From Olsenella_K sp036454645 (GTDB lineage Bacteria; Actinomycetota; Coriobacteriia; Coriobacteriales; Atopobiaceae): a stretch of 12,169 nucleotides of DNA. The stretch lies in contig JAZHSQ010000055.1 in the NCBI GenBank assembly GCA_036454645.1, positions 1-12,169 on the forward strand, given 5' to 3'. Positions 12,131 to 12,169 of this stretch are shown here, piece by piece (the first letter of the stretch is position 1; the number at the start of each line of letters is the position of its first letter). Below the pieces are notes generated by a model. That model was given only the letters and a program-made list of their open reading frames with translations. It was not told where the DNA came from and did not search any database. Position numbers and translations under genes: made by a program.

Positions 12131-12169
12131 CGCCAGCGGGGCGGCAGCCTCCGGGCGAGAAGGAAGAGG
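12131..12169 (+). other. Window end after degV
   Basis: 39 bases remain after the degV stop. They end in GAAGGAAGAGG, which could be the ribosome site of another plus-strand gene beyond the window. No terminator is seen. Confidence 0.3.

Noticed and set aside
1..12169. Search for mobile elements, phage genes, tRNA/rRNA or defence systems
   Set aside because: No transposase, integrase, toxin, nuclease-helicase or RNA gene pattern was seen; every sizeable gene except the 88-aa one belongs to a recognisable cellular family.

Overview
The window is chromosomal DNA of very high G+C content (about 70% by eye), with actinobacterial codon use: third positions are almost all G or C, and TTG and GTG starts occur beside ATG. 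Three features suggest a member of the Coriobacteriia (Olsenella/Atopobium/Eggerthella relatives) rather than a mycolic-acid or streptomycete lineage: a type IA topoisomerase with an archaeal-looking core, a RicT/YaaT (PSP1) gene directly after holB, and a DegV lipid-binding protein. The class assignment is inference; no rRNA or other taxonomic marker is present.

Layout. Nine genes lie head to tail on the minus strand and are read from about 10.6 kb down to base 1. The first is an aspartate-aminotransferase-like PLP enzyme (10584-9301), followed by a strong intrinsic terminator (9198-9234). A new promoter, whose likely -35 lies inside that hairpin, then reads into a membrane-anchored TPR protein (9108-8209) and a single-domain STAS anti-sigma-factor antagonist (8189-7875). 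After a 92-bp gap holding a perfect 9-bp stem-loop comes a tightly packed run: tatA/B (7782-7084), tatC (7068-6250), topA (6236-3549), tmk (3537-2881), holB (2876-1722) and ricT/PSP1 (1743 to beyond base 1). Gaps there are 15, 13, 11 and 4 bases, and then a 22-base overlap, so one operon is likely. On the plus strand, divergent from the aminotransferase, are an 88-codon gene of unknown function (10846-11112) and a degV gene (11270-12130) with a structured leader.

How the genes fit together. tmk (dTDP supply), holB (clamp-loader delta-prime) and topA (supercoil relaxation) form a DNA-replication group. The tmk...holB-yaaT order resembles Bacillus subtilis, where YaaT/RicT works with YmcA and YlbF on RNase Y-dependent RNA processing. 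TatA/B and TatC form a minimal twin-arginine export system placed directly upstream. The TPR and STAS genes have no obvious pathway link to them.

Most of the window is housekeeping and I see no new defence or mobile system: no transposase, integrase, CRISPR, tRNA or rRNA. The more unusual points are these: a 247-residue or longer Gly/Gln/Arg-rich tail on the RicT-like protein; long low-complexity extensions on TatA, TopA and the TPR protein as well; the archaeal-type motifs and four zinc ribbons of TopA; a clamp-loader delta-prime with only three of the four expected zinc cysteines; a promoter embedded in a terminator; and a degV leader carrying a fragment that resembles part of the cobalamin-riboswitch core. 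Every gap between genes is shorter than 300 bases.
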